Shown: positions 1-11,852, counted from the stretch's first letter. The stretch is DNA of 64,000 nucleotides from Enoplolaimus lenunculus (GCA_030248215.1 JASANG010003883.1:1-64000); one strand, 5' to 3'. The notes: generated from the letters alone by a model not told the origin. Program-made: numbers and translations.

Positions 1-929
1 GGGGGCTGAACTCCAATAGAAAAATTTTTATTACTTTTGGTACCATTTTGAGCAACAAATATTCCTAAACGAAAATTTTCGGCACATTAACCAAATATTC
101 GCCAAGATTATAATCATTTAGTTTTTAATTATCTTTCTGTTCTGCATCCGGTTCCGGCAAACTTTGTCTACTAACTGTTCCGTCATTTTCAACTTCCGGT
201 TGAACTCTATCGTGCAGCATTTTAACGTTGGCTTCACATTTTCGACAACATTTCTACAAACACTAACGGATCCAGAATGGGGGTAGGCGGGGAGGCGTAC
301 GCCCCCCATCAAAAATTGTTTGTGTTAAAATGGTAACGCCCGTACCTAACAATTTTTCGCCGTCAGAAAATTTTTTGGTGATAAAATGATAAGGTCCCTC
401 TTACCTTACAATTTGTTGCGTTTCATAACATTTGCCAGCCCGCCTGCGACCCGTCAAAAATGTTTCGGATCCACCTCTGTCTACAAAACGTCATTTCAAC
501 AGTTGATCGCAATTTCTACGACAAGAAACCGGTACGTTGCTGAGAGTTGTCTTAACAAAATTATCACCGAGAACACCATTTTGTGTCAAAAACGGTTATA
601 TTTTTGGCCGTTTTGTTTACGTCAGGCCCCAGCTGCTTGGCTGTGTAGGATGTGTACCGGTTTGTATTGTATGTTTTAATACAATGTTGTTGATGTTTGT
701 GTTGAATGTTTACTGTAGTGCACGTTATTATACGGTTTTAGGCACGGTGTGGCACCCACGTGCTCAAATTGGCGTTTATGGTTTTTAGAGTTTTTAAGAC
801 GACCTGGATTTCGTCTGTTGCAAAATGAGTTAAGACTCGAGTACAGATTTTGCGATCAACGTATAGAACACGGCCGTAACAGTAGTGCAAAGCACCTTGC
901 TGAACTTAAGCCTAAGCCTCGATGGGTAA

Positions 930-1057
930 GAAAGAGCTTACACCTATTAAGCATACGCTTAAGCTTAGGGTCTAAGCAAAAAATCTGTTGAAAACTTAAG
1001 CTTATTGCAGTCTCGCAGAAAATGCTTTCCGCCCCTGTTATCTATTTCACATAGGCC
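930..1057 (+). mobile_element. Family B MITE, partial, in the centre of E
   Basis: Right part of a B element, running from AAGCTTA stretches to the CCGCCCCTG...GGCC end. The left part merges into the E arm, which itself has a B-like GGCCGTAACAGTAGT. Confidence 0.55.
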
Positions 1058-1416
1058 GATTTTAGATGATATTTCGTGAAACATTTAGTCCGTGTTTTAT
1101 TAGGGTTCTTGGGTATCTTTACTTCGCTTTACACGTTGGCCCATGTTTATGAATCGAAGCTTGCACACTTTGATACAAGGGAACTGGAAGTTTCTGGTAA
1201 GACTTTGAGTCAAAGACTTGGGGTGGGGAGGGAGCTTATGCTTTGACTTAGGCTTAGGCGTAGGTTTAAACGTATGTTTAGTAGGTAGGCCCTTAAAAAT
1301 TATGTTTAAATCTATTTTTCGTTAGTATTTTATAGGTTTAAAGCTCGTTTTTAGCAAATTTTTCATTGCATCAAATGTGTAAAAAAGTTTCAATTCTCAT
1401 GTTGTATCCTCGTCGT

Positions 1417-1636
1417 GGCCAGCGTTACTTTTAGGGCCGTAACAGTCCGTTACTTTTCAGGCCGTGACAGTCAATTAAGCGTATTGCCAAGCCTAAGCAG
1501 CCTAAGCCTAAGCGTTGCAAAAGCGTGTTCCTAAGCCTAAGCTTAAACCTAAGTCGAAGAAAAAAATGTAGTCTAGAATGTATGCCTACTCGTTTACAGA
1601 CCCACCAGAAACCGGGACAGCCCTAAAAGTAACATA
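1417..1636 (+). mobile_element. Family A TTAGGC-MITE, copy A1
   Basis: Family A: about 180-220 bp. One end is GGCCAATGTTACTTTAAGGG and the other near-complementary (CCCTAAAAGTAACAT), with two internal CCTAAG arrays separated by GCGTTGCAAAAA, then a TCTAGA and CCACCAGAAACC block. It is non-coding. This copy has a duplicated left end. Confidence 0.75.
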
Positions 1637-2821
1637 AACAATCGTCGTTTTTATGTTTTACTTTATTTGTCTGGAAAACACGTTGTTAACTGCTTCAAAT
1701 GACCTATTAAAATAGGCAAAATTACGAATACGGCAAGACTGATTGGAGAATACATGTGTTATTTCCTAAATTCGCGTCTCTGGCGTCTTCATATTGCCGT
1801 TTGATGTATCAATCCCGATATTCATTGGACAAGCATTGCATGCTTAGCCAATCAAATTTTACTTCCATTCCCAGGTCTCCAAACTGCAATCGAATTCTTG
1901 GCTCACGAGGCGTAGGCTTTAGTTCAGCAAGGTGCTTTGCACTACTGTTACGGCCGTGTTCTATACATTGATCGCAAAATCTGTACTCGAGTCTTAACTC
2001 ATTTTGCAACAGACGAAATCCAGGTCGTAAAGATTCTCAAAGCCGTAGATCCAATTGAGCACATCGGTGCCACGCCGTCGCTGAAACTCATTATAAACGC
2101 ATACATTACAGTAAACATTCAACACAAACATCAACAACATTGTATTAAAACATACAATACAAACCGGTACACATCCTACACAGCCAAGCAGCTGGGGCCT
2201 CATTTAAACAAAACGGCCAAAAATATAACCGTTTTTGACACAAAATGGTGTTCTCGGTGATCATTTTGCTAACGATTCAGCAACGTACCGGTTTCTTATC
2301 GTAGAAATTGCGATCAACTGTTGAAATGACGTTTTGTAGACAAGGTCGATCCAAAACATTTTTGACGGGTCGCAGGCGGGCTGGCAAATGTTATGAAACG
2401 CAACAAATTGTACAAGTGGCGCCTCTGGTTTTGTAGCGAAAAAATTTTCTGACGGCGAAAAATTGTTAGGTACGGGCGTTACCATTTTTAACACAAACAA
2501 TTTTTGATGGGGGGCCGTACGCCTCCCCGCCTTCCCCCATTCTGGATCCGTTAGTGTTTGTAGAAATGTTGTCAAAAATGTGAAGCCAACGTTAAAATGC
2601 TGCACGATCGAGTTCAACCGGAAGTTGAAAATGACGGAACCCGTCTGGTCGACAAAGTTTGCCGGAACCGGATGTGAACCGAAAGATAATTAAAAACTAA
2701 ATGATTATAATCTTAGCAAATATTTCGTTAATGTGCCAAAAATTTTGGTTTAGGAATATTTATTGCTCAAAATCGTACCAAAAGTAATAAAAATTTTTCT
2801 ATTGGAGTTCAGCCCCCCTGG

Positions 2822-3022
2822 CAGGCCAGTAGCCAGCTCACCTTGCTAGGGGAGGGTGGCAAAAATTTTCAGGAGGGGCATTCAAGGGTTTCCGATGACT
2901 TACAAGCAAGATTAAAAATCTTCTATGGGTGCCAAAGTTTTTTCCAGGGGGGCTGAGCCTCCTCTGCCCACCAACCCTTGGCTACTAGTCCGACCCCTGG
3001 CCCCCAACCCTTGGTTACGAGT
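2822..3022 (+). repeat. Dispersed repeat G, copy 1
   Basis: Repeat G is about 170-200 bp: CAGTAGCCAGCTCACCTTG, then AGGAGGGGCATACAAGGG, ACTTACAAGCAAG and a C-rich end with TTGGCTAC. It has no long inverted ends and no coding capacity. It abuts the right tip of E. Confidence 0.6.
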
Positions 3023-3390
3023 CCGCCCCATGGTCCTCTTTAACTACGGGCGCACAATGTCGTCAAAATTCTTCATCTTGCCTGAGTCGCAATTATTTCA
3101 TTCTTCACGCATATTCGCCGCATTTCTCCGGGTCACAAAACAAAATTTACATCAAAAGTTTACAGTAAAAACCGAAAATTTTTCATACTGAAATTTTCAG
3201 CGAAAGACCCCAATCGGATACCCTTAAAAATGTCTGTAAACAAATTTTTAACCAAAAAGTTACATCATTAATGCGAGACGACAACGCAACGCAACAACTC
3301 GTGCACTACAAGTAGTTTGAGTTGTCAAAAACATTAATTTTTTACTTAAATTTTAAAAGTTAAAGTCGAAAACATTCAAAAAAATTCTGA

Positions 3391-3419
3391 TATATATATA
3401 ATAGGTATATATAATATAT

Positions 3420-3502
<83 letters not shown>
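3391..3502. repeat. (TA)n microsatellite
   Basis: About 110 bases of TA, imperfect in the first third. Confidence 0.95.
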
Positions 3503-3503
<1 letters not shown>

Positions 3504-4455
3504 TGTAAGAGGTTACGCTAATGTAGGTGAAGGCGAGTCTAAGTGTCCAAAGACATTCATTATAAAAGTTGATTAAATTAGCTTATGCGCCACGCATTTT
3601 CGTTCTGGTTGAACTGGAAGTATAAGACAAACTCGTTTGCAGGTCAATAATGCAACATTTTTACAGCCCCGAGGAAGTGACCCCGGCTCATTGTGGTCGC
3701 GGTCAAGCTGAAACATAATGAAAATTTTTAAAAAAAAACATTGCGAATTCGGCAGAGTTCAGCTATGCATCGCCGTATGTACTGTTTAGCTTCTCGGTTG
3801 CTTCTCGGGCTGATTTGTGTTGACCAGAGTATGTTTATGCACCCCAGGCAATTATGGTCACCGGTTTTGGTTCAGGTACGGGTGTTGCCAGAATAAGGTC
3901 AAAGAGGCCCCAACTCGCATGCTGAGGGGCAGCTGTCGTAGTCGAAGCGTTGTCGAAACGTCTTACTTGAGTGTCAGTAGCTTTTGTATAATTCTCTCGG
4001 GTCTATTCAAAGATTTTTGATTTTAGAATAAATACAGACCGGCTTATGAAAGTTGCAATTGGTGCAAGTTTAAAAAAGTATATACCTGTGGGGCAAACTT
4101 CAAGCACATTTAAACGTTTAGAAGACGTTAGCGAAACAATAGAGCGTTATTTAGAATCGGAGCCCAAAAATCATTTACGCGTTTACTTCGTCGCGATGGT
4201 ATCCGTAAGGACCTGTACCTAAAATAGACAGCGGCGGAACCAGGATATCAGTTAAGGGACTGAATATCCTCATGTAAAAATAGGAAATGTTGTGACTTCA
4301 AGGATCCACAGATGGCTATCTAAAAAGCTTTTTTCTGGTCTCGAGTTATTTTAGTATACCGTCTATAGCTATTACATCTTTATAAGTTCAAACAATTGAC
4401 AATGACCAACAAAATATAGGGTCACTCTATGTTTACTCGATCGAGGCGGTGGACG
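3503..4455. other. Intergenic, nothing recognised
   Basis: AT-rich single-copy-looking sequence. The 67-codon frame at 3817 has no family resemblance. Confidence 0.5.
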
Positions 4456-4461
4456 TAGGTC

Positions 4462-4630
4462 AGGCCCGTAGCGAGCTCATCTTGCCAGTTGTGTGCTAAT
4501 ATTTTTTCAGGAGGGGCATACAAGGGTTTTCGTTGACTTACAAGCAAGGTTGAAAATTTTCTACATGGGGGCAATAATTATTCCATGGCAGGGCTAAGAA
4601 CCACGCCCCCCCCTCTCGGCTACGGGCCCG
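4462..4630 (+). repeat. Repeat G, copy 2
   Basis: Nearly complete copy, directly followed by copy 3 in the same orientation, as if tandemly duplicated. Confidence 0.6.
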
Positions 4631-4632
4631 AC

Positions 4633-4797
4633 GCAGGTCCATAGCCTGCTCATTTTGCTAGGTGTGGGCTAATATTTGTTGAGGAGGGGCATACAAGGGT
4701 ATTCGATACTTACAAGCAAGGTTGAAATTTTCTACGTAGGGGTCAAAAATTTTCCAGAGGGGAAACCCCTGGCCCACCCCTTTGGCTACGGATCCGA
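4633..4797 (+). repeat. Repeat G, copy 3
   Basis: Second member of the tandem pair, slightly shortened at the C-rich end. Confidence 0.6.
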
Positions 4798-4838
4798 ATG
4801 GACGCAAACACATATGTACCATTGGTTATTGCAAAAAT

Positions 4839-5045
4839 GGCCCATGTTACTTTAAAGGGCGTCCAGGTTTCTGGTGGGTCCATAAAAGAGCATGTTTAGA
4901 TTCTAGATTACATTTTTTGCCTAGGCTAAGGCTTAGGCTTCAGCTTATGCTTATGAACACATTTTTGCAACGCTTAGGCTTTAGGCATAGTTTTATAAGA
5001 ATGCGCTTAATCTACTGTTACGCCCCTTAAAGTTAAACATTGGCC
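4839..5045 (-). mobile_element. Family A copy A2
   Basis: Complete from GGCCCATGTTAC to ACATTGGCC. On the plus strand the arrays read GGCTTAGGCTT. Confidence 0.8.
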
Positions 5046-5517
5046 TCAAAAATGGTATTTTATTTTGAAGATGGCAATTTATAAGATCTATAATCGTACA
5101 ATTTCGATTCAACTGATTAATCGAAACGTATACTTTTATTAAGAAATACTCATATTCAGTCAAAACAATGTTTGAAAAAAGCCTATAACACCGGTTTGAA
5201 TGACACTATGTTCTACGACCGTGCCAATTTACATGTTAATCTAAAATTACGCCTTTTCGGTGAGAAGATATCGCTAAGATTACCCCCAGAATGAGACTAA
5301 TGCCCTTTTAAGAGTCTGCTTAGTTTCATAAGTTTCCACATAAGATTAATCTTAAGCTTGGACTCGAATAACTATTGTTCTGGACAAACGAAGAATCGTT
5401 GTTTAAAATTACTAAAGTCATATTGTAAGATTATTCAAATGGTTTAACAAAATTTAACTCGACATTTCATAAATTCAAATTTTTTGGCCAAAAAATACTG
5501 CAGAATGAAATAAAACT

Positions 5518-5518
<1 letters not shown>

Positions 5519-5585
<67 letters not shown>
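5519..5585. repeat. (TA)n tract in the 3' UTR of the heme transporter
   Basis: About 66 bases of perfect TA ending 4 bases from the stop codon complement at 5589, so it would be transcribed as the first part of the 3' UTR. Confidence 0.9.
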
Positions 5586-5588
<3 letters not shown>

Positions 5589-5589
<1 letters not shown>

Positions 5590-8500
5590 CAACATACAAA
5601 ATGTCTGTATTTAATGCGTGTATCACCGCTGTTCACTTCGGCAGGTATTAGGCCGTATTCGATTTCGTATTCTCGTTTATACGAACGAGAAAACCAAAAC
5701 ACATAAAATGACCATTTCCATGTCATAAATGCCCAAACACTAGCGATCCAGTAATTTTCGCCCATCAAATCGTCTCCAGAAACTCCTGAAATGTTAAAAT
5801 GTAAAATTTTGCAAAAACCATCCTGACAGCGCAGGGCCATATATTCTCAAATGTGTATAGCAACTATCATCAGTTAGTAATAAGTTTTCCAACTCATAAA
5901 CTATTGCAAATGTTGAACTCAAAATTGGTACAGGAGTAGAGCAAATTATATGTGAAAATGTGCTGGAAATTGAAGCCTCAGCATTCACTGGTTCAAAACT
6001 GACAACACATATCAACAACTGGTGATAGGTGCTGCTCACATTTGAGAATACAGGCCCAGGTTAAAGGCTTAGGTTTACAAAAAAGCTTACATAAGCTTAT
6101 TTAGCCTAAACCGAAACCTTTACCTAAGTCACTACGTAAGCCTGGGTCGACGCGTAAGCGTCACCGTTAACAGTGGGAGTACCATAAAGTGTTCAAGATC
6201 TATAGATGGCATTTACTAGTGATACCTTGCCGGAAATTTTAAAAAATATCCCTAACCGTAACAAATTTTGAGACTACTAAATTCAAAATATTTATTTTAA
6301 ACTTTTCTACTTCACGCTACCTTAGTAAAATTTAAAATTTTCAAATATAAAATAAAAAATACCATTTGATTTAAATGAATATCAACGCCCGAGTATAAAA
6401 ACGCTGACCACCCCTGGCGCTTCATGGATACATTCCTTTAGCCGGTAAACCACCAATTAACAAATAATTGTAAATTTCAAAAACATACAATAATTAATTT
6501 GCACAATTGACAATTTACGCACTATACATCATGCCGCTCAGTGAAGCCTAAGGTTTAGGCGTTTACATCTTGGCCCATATTCTCAAATTGATATAGCACC
6601 TATCACCAGTTAGGATTAGGTTTTCATACTAACGAATTGCTGCAATACTAAGGAATTGCTGCAAATGCAAATATCAAAATTTGCACAGAAGTAAAGTAAA
6701 TTGAATCGACTACAATACATGTGCTTAATTTCAAATCTGACCCTGGTTCGAAAGGTACAAGAACTATCACCAACTGGTGTGATAGGCGCTACACACATTA
6801 GAGAATACAGGCCGTTAAGTCTATAATCAAGCGTCTAACGTTAAAGAAGCGTACTGAAAGCTTAGAAAAGTAAAAATTAGACTCTTGTGCACTTCGTCTA
6901 CATTCTAAATGAAAATGCTTATGTTTCGGCTTAGGCTCAGGCTTAGATAAAGCTTACGTTTAAGCTTATGCAGATTATTTTCTAAACCCAAGACTGACCT
7001 TAAGTCTAAAAAATGTGAAAATGATTTACAAAGCGTACACTGCAAGAAATGGTGAGTCAGACTGACTCTGTCCGAAATAGACTTTTCCTAAACTACACAA
7101 ACTGAGCCCAAAATTCGACTCCGCCAGAGTCAAATTGAGTCGAACTTGACTCTGTGCGGAGTCAAATTTTGACTCAGTTTGTGTAGTCAGGAAAAGCCTA
7201 TTTCGGAGACAGAGTCAATTTGACTCACCATTCTTTGCAGCGTACAAGGGTCACAAATAGTTTTAGATTATAGAAAACGCAAAATACTAACCTTGGCCCA
7301 GTACTCCGCCAAGTGATAAATATGCCGCGAGTCCACAGAGTCCAAACAATTGACCCAAACAGCCGATTAGCATAAACGACCTGAGTTGAGGATAATAGTT
7401 GATTAAGGTTTTGCAACGATGTTTGATGTGTAATATGGTAACCCAAATGGCAAACAGCACTGAAATCAATAACAATATTTTCAGTTAAACAACTTTTTCA
7501 GTTGAAATTTTAAAAATTGAGCCAATGTACGGAACAGGGCCGTAACAGTAATATTACCATACTCCTAAGTCTAAGCGTAAGTCTAGGTAAGCGTAAGAAT
7601 GAGCTTGTAGCTAAAAATAAGCCTAAGTAAAAAAAAGTTAGTCTAAAGCTTAAGCTTACACTTATTGCCGTCCCGCAGAAAAACGTTCCGCACCTGATCT
7701 TTACATGGGCTCAGAATTAAAATGTTTTTCGAATGAATTATTAATAACGCAATGCGTTTTAGAAACGGTTTAGTCACGATGTACTCGAGTGAAAAACATA
7801 AACCCTAGTACACTGCAAAAATGGTGAGTCAAATTGACTCTCTCCGAACTAAGCTTTACGGGTCTACACAAACTAAAGTCAAATTCTACTCCGCCAGAGT
7901 GAAACGTGCGACTCAGTGACACGAACTTGACTCTGGCGGAGTTGAATTTGACTCAGTTTGTGTAGTCCCGTAGAGCCTATTTTGGAGACAGTATATTTGA
8001 CTCACCATTTTTTGCAGTGTATTCACATGTGCAAATTGTTTTAGCGAAAACTTGCTGTAAATTGCACAAGTTTTGTTCAATTAAAGCCAATAGTTGCACT
8101 TGAAAGTTGCATCTTCGAGTTCTCAATGGGAAAAACTTGTACGTGTGAATAGGGCTTTACGCAATTTGAGCTGAAGTATAAGTCTAAATGTATATATTAT
8201 GCATAAGCTGGATGTTAATTTAATAGGTCAAAAAACTAACGAATAGCGAATTGTTTGCACATTTTTGATACAACGCATGCTTAGAAATGCGGTTTATATT
8301 TAAGCTTAGAAGTCAATTCTCTTAAGTGCTTAGTTTCGGATTAGGCTTAGGCCAAATAGGGAACACTGTAAATTGCAATGACTAATCAACTCAGATGGAA
8401 AGTTAGTTACCTACTTCTGAGTTAATAACAGCAAACTTTCACTCACTTCGAGTTGAGTTGATTGTCACTCTGAGTTGATTTGACGCCGGGAAAGTTGATT

Positions 8501-8998
8501 AATTAAATCAGAAAGAGTTATATCAACTTAAAATTGCGAGTTCTGATAGTCCTAAGTCAGAATGAGTGATTCAAATTAGTCTGAGTTTAAATCAACTCAC
8601 TGGAATTTACAGTCAACGCCCTTAAAAGAAAGCGTGGTAAGTTAATAAGCGTGTTGCGAGCTGATTAAAAATAACGAATTTGAATGCAACGTTTTCAAAT
8701 ATATCAGTCAATTTTTAGATCTCGTCTTTTCTAGGGTTCGCGTTACAACTGGTGCAGCTTGGAACACGTTTTGTCCATATTACAATAGTGGGTTACATTT
8801 TGTCTTCAGGATATAAATACCTGATATAATAGCCCAAATAGTTGCGTTAATTGCATGATACCGAGCGGCGAAAACAATCGCTGCAGAAACGCCTGCAATA
8901 ATACCAAGCGAAGACACGGTGACACGAAGCCAGTATGGACAAGTACAGCATGCGCTATGTCGACTGCTGATTGGAGGTTCCGTTTCAGGATACGACAT
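5589..8998 (-). CDS. hrg-1: HRG-1/SLC48A1-type heme transporter, 3 exons
   Basis: Exons run 8998-8821, 7459-7292 and 5785-5589 on the minus strand. All junctions are GT-AG with matching phases, giving 180 residues. Four membrane segments fall near residues 26-46, 52-71, 87-108 and 129-148, as in the HRG family. The second is followed by ILHIKHR (His 70 and 73), and the last contains SVWAFMTWKWSF, close to the SVWSFISFKWAF stretch I recall from human SLC48A1. A charged, Tyr-rich tail (YKREYEIEYG) follows the last segment, where nematode HRG proteins carry an aromatic/basic heme-related motif. Known role of the family: moving heme across endosomal or plasma membranes, important in worms that cannot make heme. 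Human SLC48A1 is 146 residues, so this protein has longer ends. The introns hold several MITEs. Whether it is the hrg-1 ortholog or an hrg-4-like paralog cannot be told from sequence alone. Confidence 0.82.
5835..6057. mobile_element. Family I palindromic MITE, copy I1
   Basis: Family I: about 220 bp, ends GGCCCATATTCTCAAATG and its complement, then TATAGCACCTATCACCAG, with a unique centre. This copy is in the second intron of the heme transporter gene. Confidence 0.75.
6058..6170. repeat. TTAGGC-like fragment
   Basis: Degenerate run of GGCTTAGG and CCTAAACC motifs, perhaps the remains of an A or B element next to I1. Confidence 0.4.
6572..6813. mobile_element. Family I copy I2
   Basis: Both ends intact, in the same intron as I1. 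Confidence 0.75.
7038..7242. mobile_element. Family C palindromic MITE, copy C1
   Basis: Family C: about 200 bp, TA-flanked, ends CACTGCAAAAAATGG and complement. The arms read GGTGAGTCAAATTGACTC, then GACTACACAAACTGAGTC and ACTCCGCCAGAGTC, meeting at a short loop. TA target sites suggest a Tc1/mariner-type mobiliser. C1 lies 50 bases past the donor of heme transporter exon 2. Confidence 0.85.
7521..7711 (+). mobile_element. Family B TTAGGC-MITE, copy B2
   Basis: Family B: about 140-240 bp. One end is GGCCAATGTAAAGAACAGGG, the other CCCCTGATCTTTACATGGGCC. Internally CCTAAG arrays are followed by AGTCTAAAGCTTAAGCTTAC and CGCAGAAAAACGTTCCG. It is non-coding. Related to A in plan but not in end sequence. 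Confidence 0.8.
7811..8019. mobile_element. Family C copy C2
   Basis: Complete, TA on both sides, in the first intron of the heme transporter gene. Confidence 0.85.
8364..8613. mobile_element. Family D palindromic MITE, copy D1
   Basis: Family D: about 230-255 bp, ends CACTGTAAATTCCAGTGAG and complement, rich in GAGTTGA/TCAACTC. Same end pattern CACTG as family C, so possibly the same superfamily. Confidence 0.75.
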
Positions 8999-9050
8999 TT
9001 TTAGTGTTATTTTTTTAAATTAATATTAAAATAAAAATTTACTTAAAATT

Positions 9051-9060
9051 CTAAAAAAAT
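9051..9060 (-). promoter_or_regulatory. Possible trans-splice acceptor upstream of the heme transporter
   Basis: On the minus strand a run of T followed by AG (ATTTTTTTAG) ends about 52 bases before the ATG at 8998. No donor is obvious upstream, so it could accept a spliced leader, as many nematode genes do. This is inference from one site. Confidence 0.3.
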
Positions 9061-9124
9061 GTCTTTATTGCAAATTCGTCATGCTTACATTCCAATCTTT
9101 GCGGCCTATTGCCTGCCCGCGAAA

Positions 9125-9439
9125 TGCATCGTTCACAATAAAAATTTCATTTTGCCACCAAAAACAGTAACGTTTTAACACGTGTCAAAATTCGAAATTG
9201 CCATGCGTTAACCCTATCATAACGCAAAAATTGCGTTAACCCTACCCTAAACGCGTGTTACGAAATGCTCTGTGACACGTATTCGGATAGGGCTGTGATA
9301 CGAGTTAGAGTAGGGTTGTCGCAATTTTTGCGTTAAGGTAGGGTTAACGCATAACAATTTTGAAAACTGACACGACGTGTTAACCCTACATTATAGAGTT
9401 TTCGGTGTCAAAATGAAATTTTTTATTGTGAACGATGCA
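9125..9439. mobile_element. Foldback element L, variant 2
   Basis: Inverted ends TGCATCGTTCACAATAAAA and complement, continuing into TTTCATTTTG. Inside, AACCCTACC and complementary AGGGTTAACGC runs pair as further stems. Upstream of the heme transporter gene. Confidence 0.7.
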
Positions 9440-9459
9440 TCAGCTCAAAGCATATATAT

Positions 9460-9515
9460 AAGACTAAACTTAAGTCTAAGCCTAAGCGGAAGCCTAAACA
9501 TTAGCCAAATCCTTA
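9460..9515 (+). repeat. Short CCTAAG fragment
   Basis: Four degenerate CTAAGC units without MITE ends. Confidence 0.4.
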
Positions 9516-9794
9516 TCCTATCAGTACAGGGAATGGTTTTGCTGGGTCCCAAATAACCATGTGATCCATTCGAACGGTTATGATGACCCTTGCGCTCCAG
9601 CAAAAATGTTGTTAAAGCTAGAAACCTTCCAGGAAACCAAAAAACGAAACTAATATAGATATTGTTTCTTAGATAAGAAAGTATGCAATCACATAGATTA
9701 CTTTTGAATCTACGTCACTATTAAGTAATGATTACAGAAATAGCCGTTTGAACTGTTTCAGATTTCTGTGCCTAAGACTAGGGCAAGCATTCGT

Positions 9795-9978
9795 AGCAAG
9801 TATTAGCAGTTGGTGATAGGTCTTGTAATTTTCTAAGAAGCTCTAGATATACCGCATTTTTCACATTTGACTTGCTATACTCGTGTACCAATTTTGAGTT
9901 CACACAACTGCAATAGTTAACCAGTTTGGAAACTTTTTACTAAATGATAATAGTTGCTATACACATTTGATAATATGG
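9795..9978. mobile_element. Family I copy I3
   Basis: Left tip lost; right tip ACACATTTGATAATATGGGC present. Confidence 0.6.
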
Positions 9979-10129
9979 GCAAAAGAAACAAAAAGACTGA
10001 AGTCTATTTTTGACTTTGGCTTTATGCTCAATGGATACCTGTTTATCTTATTCCAGGGATGTAGTAAACTAATCGCTTCTTCCATCTGCGTATTGCTTTT
10101 TGATAGAGCCACTGCTATTTACAAGTCGA

Positions 10130-10470
10130 CCCAAGTTACTTTTACGGCCTTCCCGGTTTCTAGTGGGTCTGTAAAAGAGTATCCTTATATTCTAGACTAC
10201 ATTTTTTTTGCATACACTGCAAAAAATGGTGAGTAAAATTGACTCTCTCTGAAATAGGTCCTACGGGACTACACAAACTGAGTCAAATTTGACTCCGACA
10301 GAGTCAAATTCTGCTGACTGAGTTGCACGTTTGACTCTGGCGGAGTCGAATTTGATTTTTTGCAGTGTAGGCTTACGCTTAGACTTAGGCTTAGGAATAC
10401 GCTTTTGCAACGCTTAGGCTTAGGAATACGCTTAATCTACTGTTACGGCGCTAAAAATAACATTGGCCTA
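10130..10470 (-). mobile_element. Family A copy A3, split by a C element
   Basis: The A element runs to 10214 and resumes at 10368 with its TTAGGC part. Between them lies C3. Confidence 0.75.
10215..10367. mobile_element. Family C copy C3 inside A3
   Basis: Shortened C element, with part of the right arm missing. The TA before and after are retained. Confidence 0.75.
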
Positions 10471-10639
10471 CAAGCCTATGACTATTTTATACAAATTCTA
10501 CTTTATTCGCTAAGCTTAAGAACACGTAAGTCTAAAACTAAACCAACACATAACTGACTGAAGTTAGTTAAAACGCAGAGACATATTTAATATATTCCAT
10601 ATAAACATAGGTTTAAAAAGGCAACAAACTTTGACAGGC

Positions 10640-11046
10640 CGTTTGGGACTGCAAAGTAAACAGGCTTAGCTTTTAGACAATAATTTTGATCAGACTTAGG
10701 CTTTTAGGTTCACACATTTTTAACGCTTACATTGATACGCTTAGGAATATGCTAAATCTACAGTTACACACTGTAAATTCCAATAAGTTGATTAATCAAT
10801 TCAGCTAGGGAGTTGGTTATTTTTGAATTAATATCAGTAAACATTAACTCATTATCTGAGTTGAGTTGATTCCCACACTGAATTGAGTTGACTCTGGGTT
10901 AGTTGATTAATTAACTCTGAATGATTGGACTCGACTCAAAATTCTCAGTTCTGATAGTCCTAACGCATGCTGATTGATTCAACTCATTCTGAGGTAAAAT
11001 TAACTCACTGAAATTTACAGTGCGGCTCTAAAAGTAACTTTTGCCC
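10640..11046 (-). mobile_element. Family A copy, split by a D element
   Basis: AATCTACAGTTAC before D2 and GGCTCTAAAAGTAAC after it together make the normal A end. Confidence 0.6.
10769..11022. mobile_element. Family D copy D2 inside an A element
   Basis: Both ends intact (CACTGTAAATTCC, GAAATTTACAGTG). Confidence 0.75.
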
Positions 11047-11219
11047 TTTGATCTATAATCCAGGATTTAGTAAATATTGTAGCTTCATACTTTATAACAG
11101 TAAAATCAAACAAAGCCTAAAACTCTAGTGTAGTTGCGTACCAGCGTCTTTAACAGAGAATGCAACATATTTCGACAAATAGCAACTAATCTGTAAAAGA
11201 GTCGGTCAATGTTATACAT

Positions 11220-11351
11220 TTTGGCTTAGGCTTAATGTTTTGAAGAGTTTATAAACTTATAGCCTAAGCCTAAGCCTACACACAAAATGTAGTCGAAAAT
11301 CTATGCCTACTCTTTTGCTGGCTTACCAGAAAACGAGATAGCCCTAAAAGT
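11220..11351 (+). mobile_element. Family A partial copy
   Basis: CCTAAG array, then the block ending CCCTAAAAGTAAC; left half degenerate. Confidence 0.5.
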
Positions 11352-11679
11352 AACAAGACCCGGGGTCAGGATGGTCACTAATGAGACTGACGACCGGTAA
11401 CAAACCTTAAAATGAGCATTGTAGGTACTATACGGTGTGCACAACCCCTGTTTGAAGTTTTGCCCAAAGTTAATGACCACGCCGGGAATCGAACCTCGGC
11501 CCTCTTGTGCTCGAGCAAAGCATGCTACCACTACACCACTCGGTCATTGCAACAACTTCTTATACCGGCATATGTGCACAGGCATGGCAACATTTGCTTT
11601 ACATATATTTACGTGCACATATACCAACAAGCATTTCCGTCCTATAGCTACAAAGCTTTTGGTCCATGTTGATAGCCGC

Positions 11680-11852
11680 GTCCATGTTTCTGGTGCGTCT
11701 AATGTGTAGGATTAGATTCTAGATTACATTATTTGCTGAGGCTTAAATTTAGGCTTAGGCTTAGGAACACACATTTGCAACGCTTAGGCTTAGGCTTAGG
11801 CTTAGGAATACGCCAAATCTACTGTTACGCTCCTAAAAGTAAGATTGGCTAA
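11680..11852 (-). mobile_element. Family A copy
   Basis: Array of four uninterrupted TTAGGC units before GGAATACGC. The right end GTAAGATTGGC is slightly altered. Confidence 0.7.

Larger units (their letters stand above)
1..2816. mobile_element. 2.8-kb foldback element E with about 920-bp inverted arms
   Basis: The window opens with GGGGGCTGAACTCC, and the reverse complement ends near 2816. Arms 1-921 and 1898-2816 match over nearly their whole length, with local divergence around 720-820. Each arm contains a copy of the short repeat F. The 976-bp centre holds a partial family-B MITE and family-A copy A1. No transposase is coded. The true left tip may lie just outside the window. Confidence 0.8.

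Noticed and set aside
1809-2009. Frames shared between the two ends of element E
   Set aside because: Similarity comes from the inverted arms; the frames contain repeat sequence and no known domain.
5444-5626. 60-residue frame rich in Tyr-Ile repeats
   Set aside because: Translation of the (TA)n microsatellite.
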